Below, piece after piece: positions 39,989 to 48,987 of a stretch of 64,000 nucleotides of DNA. The translations under genes and the position numbers were made by a program. The notes beneath the pieces are model-generated. The model was not told where the DNA came from and searched no databases. It saw only the letters and a program-made list of their open reading frames with translations. Location: assembly GCF_000242455.2 (NCBI RefSeq), contig NC_019892.1, positions 6,458,744 through 6,522,743 of the forward strand, read 5' to 3'. This DNA comes from Singulisphaera acidiphila DSM 18658 (GTDB taxonomy: Bacteria; Planctomycetota; Planctomycetia; Isosphaerales; Isosphaeraceae). The first letter of the stretch is position 1, and every line of letters starts with the position of its first letter.

Positions 39989-42477
39989 CACGGGTCGACT
40001 GCGAACCACGGTTCGATCTCCCACGACTCGATCCCTTCGTAGAGTTTGCCGGTGGCCTCGGTGGGCCCTTTCAAGCGGGTTCGCCAGGCGTAGTGGTCTT
40101 CGAGTTGCCAGAGAGGCAGCACGGGGAGCTCGTCGCGGCTCTCGCGATCGATCTGGATTGCGATCCCGCGCGCGGTGGGCCACTCGGAACTGCGTTCGAG
40201 CTCGAGGAGGAGTTGGAGGATTCGCGGGCTGGCGACCGAGGCGAGTGTCCCGACGGCCGAAGGCGCATCGTACCCTGGGCAGAGGTACGCTCCCAGTTCC
40301 AGGACCGGTTCGTCGGATCGCGACGCGCGATAGGCCAGATCAAATTTCCGGCCTGCACGTAGCTCCGCCTCCAACTCCGACTCGCGCCGCTCGACGGGGA
40401 CGAGGGTAACGCCAACGAGCTTGAGGGCTTCGACCAGCTTCGGGACGACGGCCTGAGCCTCAGGGATCGAGGGATACTCGAGTGTGAGTTTGATTGGTCC
40501 CGCCTCCAACTCCTTCTTGGCAGCGGCCACGAGCATCGCCGCGAGGAGCGGGTCGTAGCCCAGGGGGAGGACGTCGGGCGCATCGGCGATCGTCCCTTTG
40601 ACGAAGGGGCCGTCGGAGACGAGGTTGACCGCATCGGGGGGATGCTTCAAGAGCGTTTCTTCCAGGAGCATGCGGCGATTGATCGCATAGGAGAGTCCGC
40701 GCCGGAGCGCCCGGTTGCGAAGCATGGGATTGCGACCGTCGAGGGCAATTCGGTGCATTGAAGGGGTCGAGTAGCGACCCACCTTGAGCTCGGGACTCGC
40801 GGTCAAGGCGGGAAGCCGGTTGGCAGGGACGTGCTCCAGAAGGCTGATCTCACCACGGACCAAGGCGCCGAGGGCCGACTGCGCATCTGCGTATCGGGTC
40901 TCGCGGATCCTCCGCAGCTTGGTTCCGCCCGGGGATTCCGACCGATCCGAGGCGTGGAGTTGGACCTCGTCGGCGGTTGCTGTCGCCAGTTCGAACGGTC
41001 CGTCACTGACTAGCCGCCGGCCCTGATCACCGGTCGCCACTCGACCGTCCCAGCCGCCATGGGCCGGACCGACCGGATCAAGGAGCCAGGAGTTCGGCTT
41101 TAGCAAGGCGCGATTCAAGCGGAGCTCGACCTGTGTGGGATCGGGCACTTCGACCCGTTCGATGGATTCGGCCCAGCGGGCGTTGTACTGAGGAGAGGCC
41201 GGTTCGGTGCGGTCGGTGAAAGCGCGAGCGATGTCATTGGCCGATACCGACCGGGAGCCGTCCGACCAGTTGATACCAGGGCGAAGCTGAATCACGATCT
41301 TTCGCCCCAGGTTCGAAGACTCGATACCCGCCGCAAGCTGACCGGGGCGATTCCCTTCGGCCGACTCATTGTCGTCGCGAGCGAGGATCGGCACATAGAG
41401 CAGGCGGGAGACGCGATCGTCGGCGGGGGAGTGGATCCAGGGGCCGACGGGGCGGGGGATGTCGATGACGCCGACGTCAAGAGTCGGCATTGATGTGAAT
41501 GCGGCGGGGTAGGCCCGGCTCGCCTCCTCGAATTTGGGCCAGACGCGGAGGGCTTCGACCAGGGCGTCGAGTCGCGCGGGACCTTGCTGACGCATCGCCT
41601 GCTCGGTGAGTTGCCTGGCGCGGCTGACAAACCGTTCGCGGACTTCGCCGACGACCGGATGATTCGGCGCCAGCGGCTCGAGGTCATGGAGGATTTTCCG
41701 CCCCAGGGCATATAGGCCGAGCTCGAAGGCGCGATCGGCCCGGGTACCGTAGGCCTTGGCCAGTTTGTCGGCGAGCTCGGGATAGTCCGGTTTGCGACCG
41801 AAGAGTTCGCGGAGGAGTCGTAAGCCGCGCTCCCCGTCTCCGTCGAGGAGTGCTGCGCTGCCTTCCTCGAACAGGAGGCGATTGACCCGGTCGTCGAGCC
41901 CGACCCAGCCAGGTTCGCGGGTCTGCACGCGGAGGAAGCATTCAAACGCCTTGGCATAGTCTCGGGTGGCGAGCCAGCGGTCTCCCTCGGCCAGCAGCAA
42001 GTCCTCGAAGTATTCCACTTTCTTGATGGTGCCCCGCTTCACCTTGAAGTCGCGGATCTCGCCCTCGACAAGATGCAGCGAGACCTGGCTGGCGACTTCT
42101 GCGGCTTTTTCCGCCTCCCCGGGCATGACGACTTTGGACTTGGAACCCGGCAGGCCGATGTTGCCCTCGGCAGGGGGACGAAACGCCTGCTTCTGCTTCC
42201 GCTCCTTCTCGGCATCGTAGGGGGGCAGGGGCCTTGGGCTGACCGGATCGACGATGAGAACGGTCCCATCAATGAGCGTGACCCGGTCGAACGGCGTCGA
42301 GCGGAGTAAGTCAGGCTTGGCTCCGCCACCTGGCGGATTCTGGCCGAGGACCGGAGTGGGGATACCGCCAATGCCGAGAACGACGATCAGCGTGCTGATC
42401 CCGAGCGAGACGACCTGTCCCGGTCTCCCGCTTCGGATTAACTCAAGCCAGGTTGTCATGTTTTGAAGCGGTCTCAT
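39985..42477 (-). CDS. OppA-like solute-binding protein with N-terminal extension (operon gene 4)
   Basis: An 830-residue exported protein. The ATG at 42477 overlaps the upstream stop as ATGA. A signal or anchor helix (VVSLGISTLIVVLGIGGI) lies near residues 22-40. Residues about 130-330 are TPR-like helices (YAKAFECFLRVQTREPGW). From about 340 the fold matches the SBP_bac_5 (peptide/nickel binding) family: IVIQLRPGINWSDGS, ANDIARAFTD, and LRRGLSYAINRRMLLEE. Such proteins normally feed an ABC importer, but no permease or ATPase gene is near. It may therefore be a sensor or scaffold; this is inference. Confidence 0.82.
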   Translation of the reverse strand: MRPLQNMTTWLELIRSGRPGQVVSLGISTLIVVLGIGGIPTPVLGQNPPGGGAKPDLLRSTPFDRVTLIDGTVLIVDPVSPRPLPPYDAEKERKQKQAFRPPAEGNIGLPGSKSKVVMPGEAEKAAEVASQVSLHLVEGEIRDFKVKRGTIKKVEYFEDLLLAEGDRWLATRDYAKAFECFLRVQTREPGWVGLDDRVNRLLFEEGSAALLDGDGERGLRLLRELFGRKPDYPELADKLAKAYGTRADRAFELGLYALGRKILHDLEPLAPNHPVVGEVRERFVSRARQLTEQAMRQQGPARLDALVEALRVWPKFEEASRAYPAAFTSMPTLDVGVIDIPRPVGPWIHSPADDRVSRLLYVPILARDDNESAEGNRPGQLAAGIESSNLGRKIVIQLRPGINWSDGSRSVSANDIARAFTDRTEPASPQYNARWAESIERVEVPDPTQVELRLNRALLKPNSWLLDPVGPAHGGWDGRVATGDQGRRLVSDGPFELATATADEVQLHASDRSESPGGTKLRRIRETRYADAQSALGALVRGEISLLEHVPANRLPALTASPELKVGRYSTPSMHRIALDGRNPMLRNRALRRGLSYAINRRMLLEETLLKHPPDAVNLVSDGPFVKGTIADAPDVLPLGYDPLLAAMLVAAAKKELEAGPIKLTLEYPSIPEAQAVVPKLVEALKLVGVTLVPVERRESELEAELRAGRKFDLAYRASRSDEPVLELGAYLCPGYDAPSAVGTLASVASPRILQLLLELERSSEWPTARGIAIQIDRESRDELPVLPLWQLEDHYAWRTRLKGPTEATGKLYEGIESWEIEPWFAVDPW

Positions 42478-45400
42478 GGGCTGGTCGACGGCTTCCCGCC
42501 CGATTCCTTCTGAAGACTGAAAGCGCGAACCGTTCCATTGGCTACGGGAACGACCAGATCGGTGCCGTTGGTCTGCAAGTCGCCAGCCGGAAGCAGGTCC
42601 AACTCGACCCGATCGAGGGGCGAACCGTTGGCCAGGGCGAGACGATGCAGCGAGCCATCCTGTGTCAGGAACCACGCGGAATCATCCAGGATTGCGGGAG
42701 CCGAGGCGGCGACTGTTCCGCGAAGCTTGGTCGTCCAGATCCTCTGTCCGTCGGCTCCGAAGGCAGAAACGCCGCCGCCGAGGTCGGTGGCGAAGACCAG
42801 GCTACCGACGGAGGTCGGGAAGATCGCGAGCGGCGATTCGACGGGCCAGGCGCCGACCGGGCTGAGGTCGCGCGCGGCGAGTGCGCGGATCCGCCCGTCG
42901 GACGTTGCCAGCACCACCGCCGATCCGGTCGAGGCTGGGTCAGCGAGCAAGCTCGCTCCGAGGGCGACCTCGGCTGAGGCGACCAGTCGCGGTCTGGGAT
43001 CATTGACCACGGTCAGCCGGCGCACCTTGCCCGCGTCGTCGATCAGGACCACCGCATCGTCGTCGAGCCGGGCGGGAGCAAGCCAGGACGTGGTGTGGGT
43101 GCGATCGAACGTAGGGACGAACGGCTCAGCCTTTGATTCTCCCGTGGTCGGATCGATCAGGTAGGCGCGGCCGTCGCTGCCCGGAATGAGGACGTTGCGC
43201 CCCCAGGCCAAGGGGGCCGCCCCCAACGTGATCGGGAGCTCGATCGGTTGGAACGGCCCGCTCTCACGGCTGACGAGGAGTTGTCGCGCATTTGGTCCGG
43301 GCACGAGGATGGTGAGTCCCTCCTCTTCAATCCGGCGCTCGACGCTGGCTGGGATCCGGAACTCGCCGGGACGTGGCAAGGGGGACTCGAGGAACCCTCC
43401 CGCCTTGAGTTGGCTCGCGGGGATCTGGATTCTTTGCCCGTCCATCCCGAGCGTCGTCAATTCCTCGCCTTGAGCCCTGGTTTGCAAGGCCAGGGGCCAG
43501 CCCGAACCGAGGACGGTCTGCCAGCGGACGGTCCCCGTCCGGGGATCGACTCCCCAGAGTGAAACGCCTTGTTTTTCAACGTACTGCTGAGTGAAGACGA
43601 CGTCATTGCCGGCGACCTGGAGTGGGGCCAGGGCGGGCCCTGCGCCGGCCAGCGACCAGATCTTGTCGAGGGCCCCTTTTTCGACCGACAGGTCGTATCG
43701 ACCGGGACGGCCGCCTGAGAGCCAGATCTCGTGCTCGGAGCGGGCAAACGCGAAGGCGGGGCCGGAGGGCTGACCATCTGCGGTGACCTGGGAAATGAGC
43801 CGGAACGGCTCCTTTTCTCCGTAGTCGCCGATCGCATAGGCGGCGACTCCCGCCCGATCACCCGTGGCCCAGATGATCGATCCGGATGCCGCCGGAGTCC
43901 CCCAGGTCCAGCCCGGGATTGGGATCTGCTGCCCCTGACGGATCCGGGCACCGTCGTCTTCAAGAACGCAGACGCGCCAGCGGCCCTCGGTGAGCCCATG
44001 ATTCTCAGGGATGACGAGGAATCGCCCCAGTCGTGCGGGAGCGCAGGGGAGCGAGCCGGGCGCATGCCCAAGATACTCCACGGACTCGCACGAGACGGGG
44101 TCTCGTTTCAGGACGAACAAGCAGTCCTGGTTGGCGAGTATGTAGAGATACTGCCCCGACTCGTCGCTGACCGGCGTTCTCGTCAGCGGCAGACCGAGCC
44201 GATAAGTCTCGCGGAGTTCGCCGCTGACGAGGTCGAGGACGGAGACGTTCCCGTCGGGCGCCGCCTGAATGACCTGGTTGCCGAGCACCAGGGGAGGGGC
44301 CTGGATGGGGCCACCGAGCCCTTGCCGCCAGATCAACTCCCCGGTCTTGGCGTTGAGCTTGACCAGCTCTTCGTGGCGCGCGTCGAACACCAACACCGTG
44401 GTGCCGCCGGAAATCGCCAAGGGGGGAAAGGGGGAGGAGAGGCCGACCGGCACCTGCCAGAGCGGTGCGCCGGAGTCGCCCCTGATTCCGTAGGCGTAGC
44501 CGTCGGCCAGAGCGAAGACGTAAGGCTCTGTGGCCAACGCCGCTGGGGTCGAATCGCTCTTCTTTGACCGGAGCACAAAGCTGGTGGGGGGGCCCAGTGG
44601 ATCAGGATGAGGCTCGGTCTCGGCCGGACGGCGGGACGAGTCGAACGTGACCCCGCGACGGATCAGGTCGTTGGCGCGGGTCATTCGCGCGATCAGGTCG
44701 CGATCGCCGGCGAGGTCGGCGTACTGACGGACGAGAGCATCACGGGCTTTATAGACATCGCTGGCCGAGCCTGCCTTGATCGCGGCGTCCATGGCGGCCA
44801 GGGACGCCGCGCGGATCGCACTCTTGCGGACGGCCGCTCGGGCCAGATTGATCTTGGCTGGCAGCTTTGATCGGTCCAATTGCAGCTTCGCACCGCTCCC
44901 CGCGACCTTGGCATGAAGCGCCAACGCCGACTCCGCTTCGACCAAGGTTTTGGCATCGGCGGTCGCTTTCGCTCGGTCGGCAAGCGCCTCTCCAGTCTTG
45001 AGTACCAGTTCGGCCAGTTCGGTGCTCGAATCACGATAGGCAGGCTCGTTGCCGACCTGGTCGAGCATCTCACGCTCGGCAGGTAAGGCGTTTGACCACG
45101 AGGCGCCTGTATTTGAGGTGTACTGCCGGACGTTCGCCAACGCACGAAACACACGAGCCTTACTGTCCTTCGCGTCATCGCCCGACTTCCTGGCGAGAAA
45201 CTCGTCAAAACGGCGGATCGCGTTGCGGTAGTCGCCGTCCTCGAGGCTCTCCACGGCCCGGTGAAACAGGCGTGTGGTAACGGTTCGAGCGATGATCGTG
45301 TTGAGCAAAAACCCGAGTACGACCAGGGCGACTACCGCGATGGCCAGTCCGAAGACGAGCGGTGAGGTGAGTACGCGCTCTTCGCCCGGTGCGACCTGGG

Positions 45401-45995
45401 CTGAGAAGATCCGCTTGAAGAGACCGCGAATGCCCTGTTTTGCCGTTGTCGGCTTGGCATTCGCTTGGGGCTTACTTCGCTTATGACGGCGCTTGTCACG
45501 CCCGCGAGTCTGCGCAGGGAGGGACTCGATTTCCAACGAAGGAGGGGCCACCTCCAGGTCTTGGAACAACTCGTCCCGCTCGAGAGTGCTCGGGCTCTTC
45601 CGTCGCGAACGCGGTAGCGGCAGTGGCTGTGCGGGTGACATCGCCGGGGAGGAGACGAATGGCGCGGGTTGGATCCGTGTCTTGTCGTCTTGGGGAAGAT
45701 CCTCATCGGCGTGGATCATGAAGATCCGACAAGGGCCGACCACGATCTCGTCCCCTTGGCGGAAACTCGACGACGCCATTCGCCGGCCGTTGACCTCGAT
45801 CGCGCCGGCGTCGGGGGAGGCGTCGGCCTTGTACCGGCTTGTTTTCCAACGCAAACGCCCGTGGAACGGCAGCACGCCTTCCCCGTTGAGCACGATCTCA
45901 CACTTCGGGCTCGAGCCGAATAGAACCGTCTGCTCACGTGTGATCGTGAGGCGTTGAACTCGTCCTTGACCGTCGTGGACTTCGAGCGTGGCCAT
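42474..45995 (-). CDS. FHA domain-TM-PQQ beta-propeller protein (operon gene 3)
   Basis: A 1173-residue predicted inner-membrane protein. An FHA domain (about residues 1-95) has FGSSPKCEIVL, the FHGRL turn and VNGRRM, the residues that form a phosphothreonine pocket. A Pro/Lys-rich linker leads to one membrane helix (about 212-234, VFGLAIAVVALVVLGFLL). A periplasmic TPR-like stretch follows (LEDGDYRNAIRRFDEFL), then a large PQQ-type beta-propeller (about 490-1165) with blade motifs such as LVKLNAKTGELIWRQG and LWGVDPRTGTVRWQT. It would bridge a cytoplasmic phosphorylation signal and the periplasm. The stop overlaps the next start by four bases. Confidence 0.82.
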   Translation of the reverse strand: MATLEVHDGQGRVQRLTITREQTVLFGSSPKCEIVLNGEGVLPFHGRLRWKTSRYKADASPDAGAIEVNGRRMASSSFRQGDEIVVGPCRIFMIHADEDLPQDDKTRIQPAPFVSSPAMSPAQPLPLPRSRRKSPSTLERDELFQDLEVAPPSLEIESLPAQTRGRDKRRHKRSKPQANAKPTTAKQGIRGLFKRIFSAQVAPGEERVLTSPLVFGLAIAVVALVVLGFLLNTIIARTVTTRLFHRAVESLEDGDYRNAIRRFDEFLARKSGDDAKDSKARVFRALANVRQYTSNTGASWSNALPAEREMLDQVGNEPAYRDSSTELAELVLKTGEALADRAKATADAKTLVEAESALALHAKVAGSGAKLQLDRSKLPAKINLARAAVRKSAIRAASLAAMDAAIKAGSASDVYKARDALVRQYADLAGDRDLIARMTRANDLIRRGVTFDSSRRPAETEPHPDPLGPPTSFVLRSKKSDSTPAALATEPYVFALADGYAYGIRGDSGAPLWQVPVGLSSPFPPLAISGGTTVLVFDARHEELVKLNAKTGELIWRQGLGGPIQAPPLVLGNQVIQAAPDGNVSVLDLVSGELRETYRLGLPLTRTPVSDESGQYLYILANQDCLFVLKRDPVSCESVEYLGHAPGSLPCAPARLGRFLVIPENHGLTEGRWRVCVLEDDGARIRQGQQIPIPGWTWGTPAASGSIIWATGDRAGVAAYAIGDYGEKEPFRLISQVTADGQPSGPAFAFARSEHEIWLSGGRPGRYDLSVEKGALDKIWSLAGAGPALAPLQVAGNDVVFTQQYVEKQGVSLWGVDPRTGTVRWQTVLGSGWPLALQTRAQGEELTTLGMDGQRIQIPASQLKAGGFLESPLPRPGEFRIPASVERRIEEEGLTILVPGPNARQLLVSRESGPFQPIELPITLGAAPLAWGRNVLIPGSDGRAYLIDPTTGESKAEPFVPTFDRTHTTSWLAPARLDDDAVVLIDDAGKVRRLTVVNDPRPRLVASAEVALGASLLADPASTGSAVVLATSDGRIRALAARDLSPVGAWPVESPLAIFPTSVGSLVFATDLGGGVSAFGADGQRIWTTKLRGTVAASAPAILDDSAWFLTQDGSLHRLALANGSPLDRVELDLLPAGDLQTNGTDLVVPVANGTVRAFSLQKESGGKPSTSP

Positions 45996-46136
45996 GCGGA
46001 CTCGTCAAACCTTGGGGGACGCGGGAATGAGACTGTGTCGTCTGGTTTCCCGAGGTTGGGGACAGCCCGGAGCTGTCTAGCTCCGCCGGCTCGAGACTTG
46101 AATCACAAGGCAGATGCTAATGTCAACGTTCGCTCG

Positions 46137-47084
46137 TCAGTGAAGGGTTTCCTGAGCCAGGACCGCGAAGCCGTAGCCGTCCCCTTTGGGGACCACACTG
46201 AATCGAGTGACCCGGATCTCGGCGGGCTGCTTCCCTCGATAGCGGACCTCGAGTTGGGCCAGGGTGTTCTCCACCTGTTTCGGATAGAACTGGATCACCA
46301 CGCCCTCACCCACCTCGATGCCCGCCTTCTGAAGCAGGGCCACGTCCGACGCCTTCCGGCCCCGGCCTTGCCAGAGGAAGTAGAGCCGGTCGTCTCCCTG
46401 GCCCGACCCGCGGCGCTTGGTTGGCGTTTCGTTGGAGAAGTTGGAAATATAAGTGAGCTGGTTGGGCCCGCTCACGACGGCTAACTCAACCTTGAGGGCG
46501 TCGAGCTGGCGAGCGTACTCATCGGGGGTCTGGCCGGGGTTGTAGACGATACTCCAGCGCTGCTCGCGAGGGACCCCGCCGTCGCCTGGCCCCAGGCCGA
46601 GCCCTGGGCCGCCGGTGCCGATCTTCGACGCCTTGCGGCCGCTGGCTACCGCCCCTCCGGTTGGCATGACGGCCCCCAGGTCCACTTCCGCGAGGGTCTG
46701 TCCGGCGTCGGCCACGGCGTCGAGCATGGCGGCGGGCGTTTCCTGCACGGACGGTTCCTCGAAATCGCCGGCCACTTCCTCATTGTTCGAGGCCTGTGCG
46801 GCGACCTCCGCCCCTGCGACGTCGATCTTCTCGGTCGAGCCCGGCGTGCCGTCGGGGCTTCCGCCACCGCCCCCGAAGACGTCGACGATCTCAAGAGGAG
46901 CCGTCACCCGGGAGGCGTAGGCCTGATTGGTCGCGTAGACCAGAGCCAACCAGCCGACCACCAGCAAGGCGCCGATGACGATGGCCATCAGGAGCGATGT
47001 AACCTGGTCGTAGATCGACTCGCCCCGGACTTGCGGCTCGGGACGCTCCCCCTGCGTCGGTGCTGGCGTGCTCGTCCCGGTCAT
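46137..47084 (-). CDS. single-pass membrane protein of unknown function (operon gene 2)
   Basis: A 315-residue protein with a cytoplasmic N-terminus, one membrane helix (about residues 30-50, LLMAIVIGALLVVGWLALVY) and a periplasmic part. After a Gly/Glu-rich linker (about 70-165) a folded domain begins near QRWSIVYNPGQTPDEYARQL and continues through RLYFLWQGRGRKASDV to the end (GDGYGFAVLAQETLH). I do not recognise the domain; the TM-linker-domain layout recalls energy-transducing or scaffold proteins but lacks their motifs. Its ATG overlaps the stop of the upstream gene by four bases, and the FHA gene follows after 141 bases. Confidence 0.75.
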   Translation of the reverse strand: MTGTSTPAPTQGERPEPQVRGESIYDQVTSLLMAIVIGALLVVGWLALVYATNQAYASRVTAPLEIVDVFGGGGGSPDGTPGSTEKIDVAGAEVAAQASNNEEVAGDFEEPSVQETPAAMLDAVADAGQTLAEVDLGAVMPTGGAVASGRKASKIGTGGPGLGLGPGDGGVPREQRWSIVYNPGQTPDEYARQLDALKVELAVVSGPNQLTYISNFSNETPTKRRGSGQGDDRLYFLWQGRGRKASDVALLQKAGIEVGEGVVIQFYPKQVENTLAQLEVRYRGKQPAEIRVTRFSVVPKGDGYGFAVLAQETLH

Positions 47085-48715
47085 CGTGGCTCCTTCGATG
47101 CCGGTCCTGGCGCGGCGCTGGTGGCGGTTGGATCCGGCTTCTCATCGCTCTGCCCATTGAGCTCGAGCGGGCGGATCGTCTCGTACCAGGCTTTCCAGCG
47201 ACTCGCAGCCTCCTGGCGCTGGGCCGGAGTGGAAGTCGAGGGGGGGCCAAGTCCGTCGATCTTGCGACTGAGCAGTTGGAGGCCGAGCCGAGCGGTGGCG
47301 ACCACTTCGTCGTCGGGATCGGTCAAGGCGCCGATCAAAGGGGGAACGGCATCGAGGTCGCCGGTGCGACCCAACGCCCATGCGGCGGCCCGGCGCAGGC
47401 CTTGGTCGGGGCTGGCCAGCAGCTTTCGAAACCGCTCCTTGTGGGGGCGGAGGACGGCGGGACCCTCCGTCTCATAACGTGTCACGAGCCCGGAGAGTGC
47501 CGACTCGGCGAACTGGGCGCGCGGATCCTCGAGCACGGCTAGCATTCCCTCGACCGCGCCGTTCATGGGCCGGCTGACGACACGTCCCCCCGCGACCGTC
47601 ATGCTCGACAGGTCCGTGGGTAGCCCTCGGCCTCCAAGCAGGGTCCCCGCGCCCAGTCGCTTGACCTCGATTCGTCGGAGAGTCTTGGCGGTTGACCGGC
47701 TCAGGAACAGGATCGCCCAGACCGTGTTCATCGGCTCGCCGTGGGCCGATGACCAGGCGCCGTGGGCTGTCTGGCTTGAGTGGATGAACGCTCGGCCCCG
47801 CTCGTACCAGTCGATTCGACCGAGCGTCGACTTGTCGGCGAGGGCGCCAATCCGCTCGATGCCGTAGAGTCCGTAGAAAATCGAGGGCCCGACGATCGGG
47901 TTTGGCGACGTGGTGAAGCTGGACGACAGCCAATTCATCCCGCCACCGATCGATTGGTCGATCCGGTTGAAGGGGGTTTTGACCTCGTAACGGGTGTCAG
48001 TCCCCTCGGGGGTGAGCGGGATGAGCAGCGAACTTTGCTGTGTCTTTGCCAAGCGGTATTGGGCGAGCTGGCGTTTGCAGATCAGGAGGCTGCCAACGCC
48101 CGCAGCCGTCATCGAGATCGTTTCGGGCTGGCCGGCTTCGTCGGAGTGATAGCGCCAAGCGCCGGAAGCCCCTTGCGTGGACATGAACCACTGGGCTGCA
48201 CGGTCCCAGACGCTCGCGGGAACGCGGGCGCCGCCGTTCTCGGCTTCCCAGAGGCCGAGAACCGCATACTGGGAGATCGACGTATCTCCATTGGTTCGGC
48301 TTGGGTAATCCCACGACCCGTTCGCTTTCTGCCGGCCGATGAGGAATTGGGCCACCTGGTTGAGGTCGGACCGTCGCGTTTCCGCGTCGAGGTTGGCCAA
48401 CGCCATCGCGATCACGGCGGCCTCGTACACCTCATGGCCGTTGGAGCGTTCCGGCGTGTAGATCGAACTTGGGAATCGCTGGCGGAGTTTCGCGAAGCAG
48501 GCCGTGACGGCGGGGTCGCTCAACGGGACGTCCCCCTTGAGGAACGCCAGGGCGATCAGGGCTGTCTCTCCCGCCTGCTGGTCGCTGATATGCTGGCGGA
48601 GATAGGTGAGGCCTCGGTCGATCGCCGGATCGTCCGAGGCGCGAACGTTCGAACCGCCGACGGTCATGAGGGCCGTGGCGAGAATGCAGATCGAGATGGG
48701 AACCATCCGCGACAT
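47081..48715 (-). CDS. secreted alpha/alpha-toroid protein with HEAT repeats (operon gene 1)
   Basis: A 544-residue exported protein. After a signal peptide (MSRMVPISICILATALMTVG) comes an alpha/alpha-toroid of the prenyltransferase/squalene-cyclase repeat type, with QW-like motifs QKANGSWDY, QGASGAWRY and QTAHGAWSS. The catalytic Asp motif of cyclases (DxDDTA) is absent, so it is probably a binding scaffold and not a cyclase. The C-terminal part has HEAT-like repeats (LRRAAAWALGRTGDLDAV). The ATG at 48715 follows GGGGAAG; an ATG at 48706 is an alternative. It overlaps the next gene by four bases and heads a five-gene run. Confidence 0.8.
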   Translation of the reverse strand: MSRMVPISICILATALMTVGGSNVRASDDPAIDRGLTYLRQHISDQQAGETALIALAFLKGDVPLSDPAVTACFAKLRQRFPSSIYTPERSNGHEVYEAAVIAMALANLDAETRRSDLNQVAQFLIGRQKANGSWDYPSRTNGDTSISQYAVLGLWEAENGGARVPASVWDRAAQWFMSTQGASGAWRYHSDEAGQPETISMTAAGVGSLLICKRQLAQYRLAKTQQSSLLIPLTPEGTDTRYEVKTPFNRIDQSIGGGMNWLSSSFTTSPNPIVGPSIFYGLYGIERIGALADKSTLGRIDWYERGRAFIHSSQTAHGAWSSAHGEPMNTVWAILFLSRSTAKTLRRIEVKRLGAGTLLGGRGLPTDLSSMTVAGGRVVSRPMNGAVEGMLAVLEDPRAQFAESALSGLVTRYETEGPAVLRPHKERFRKLLASPDQGLRRAAAWALGRTGDLDAVPPLIGALTDPDDEVVATARLGLQLLSRKIDGLGPPSTSTPAQRQEAASRWKAWYETIRPLELNGQSDEKPDPTATSAAPGPASKEPR

Positions 48716-48761
48716 TGGAGTGACTTCCCCTTCCACCGCTTTGGCAAGGGCGAACAACACC

Positions 48762-48790
48762 ATTGTATCCCTCATGCGTGTCCGAGGGAA
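48762..48790 (-). promoter_or_regulatory. candidate promoter of the five-gene operon
   Basis: On the minus strand TTCCCT (48790-48785), 17 bases, and TACAAT (48767-48762) lie about 47 bases before the first gene. The -10 box is good (five of six) and the -35 weak. A TTGACA-like -35 at 46121-46126 ahead of the FHA gene lacks a good -10 partner. Confidence 0.4.
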
Positions 48791-48987
48791 ATCTCTGCTC
48801 AAAAGCGAGAAGGGGCCTGTGAAGACTGACGGCGATCTCAAGGGGAAGATATGGTGAGGGAGCCCTTACGACCGGCCCTGAAACCGGGGGTCGAAGTCGG
48901 CCCCCAGCTCCCCGGACGTGGGTGAATCTACAGTAAACTTCTCGAAATTGGGGAAGATCAGATCCGAGAACGGCCCGGACAGCCGTC

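Noticed and set aside
47081-48715. Assignment of the toroid protein as a squalene-hopene or terpene cyclase.
   Set aside because: It has QW-like motifs but not the catalytic DxDDTA motif, and it is predicted to be exported with HEAT repeats.
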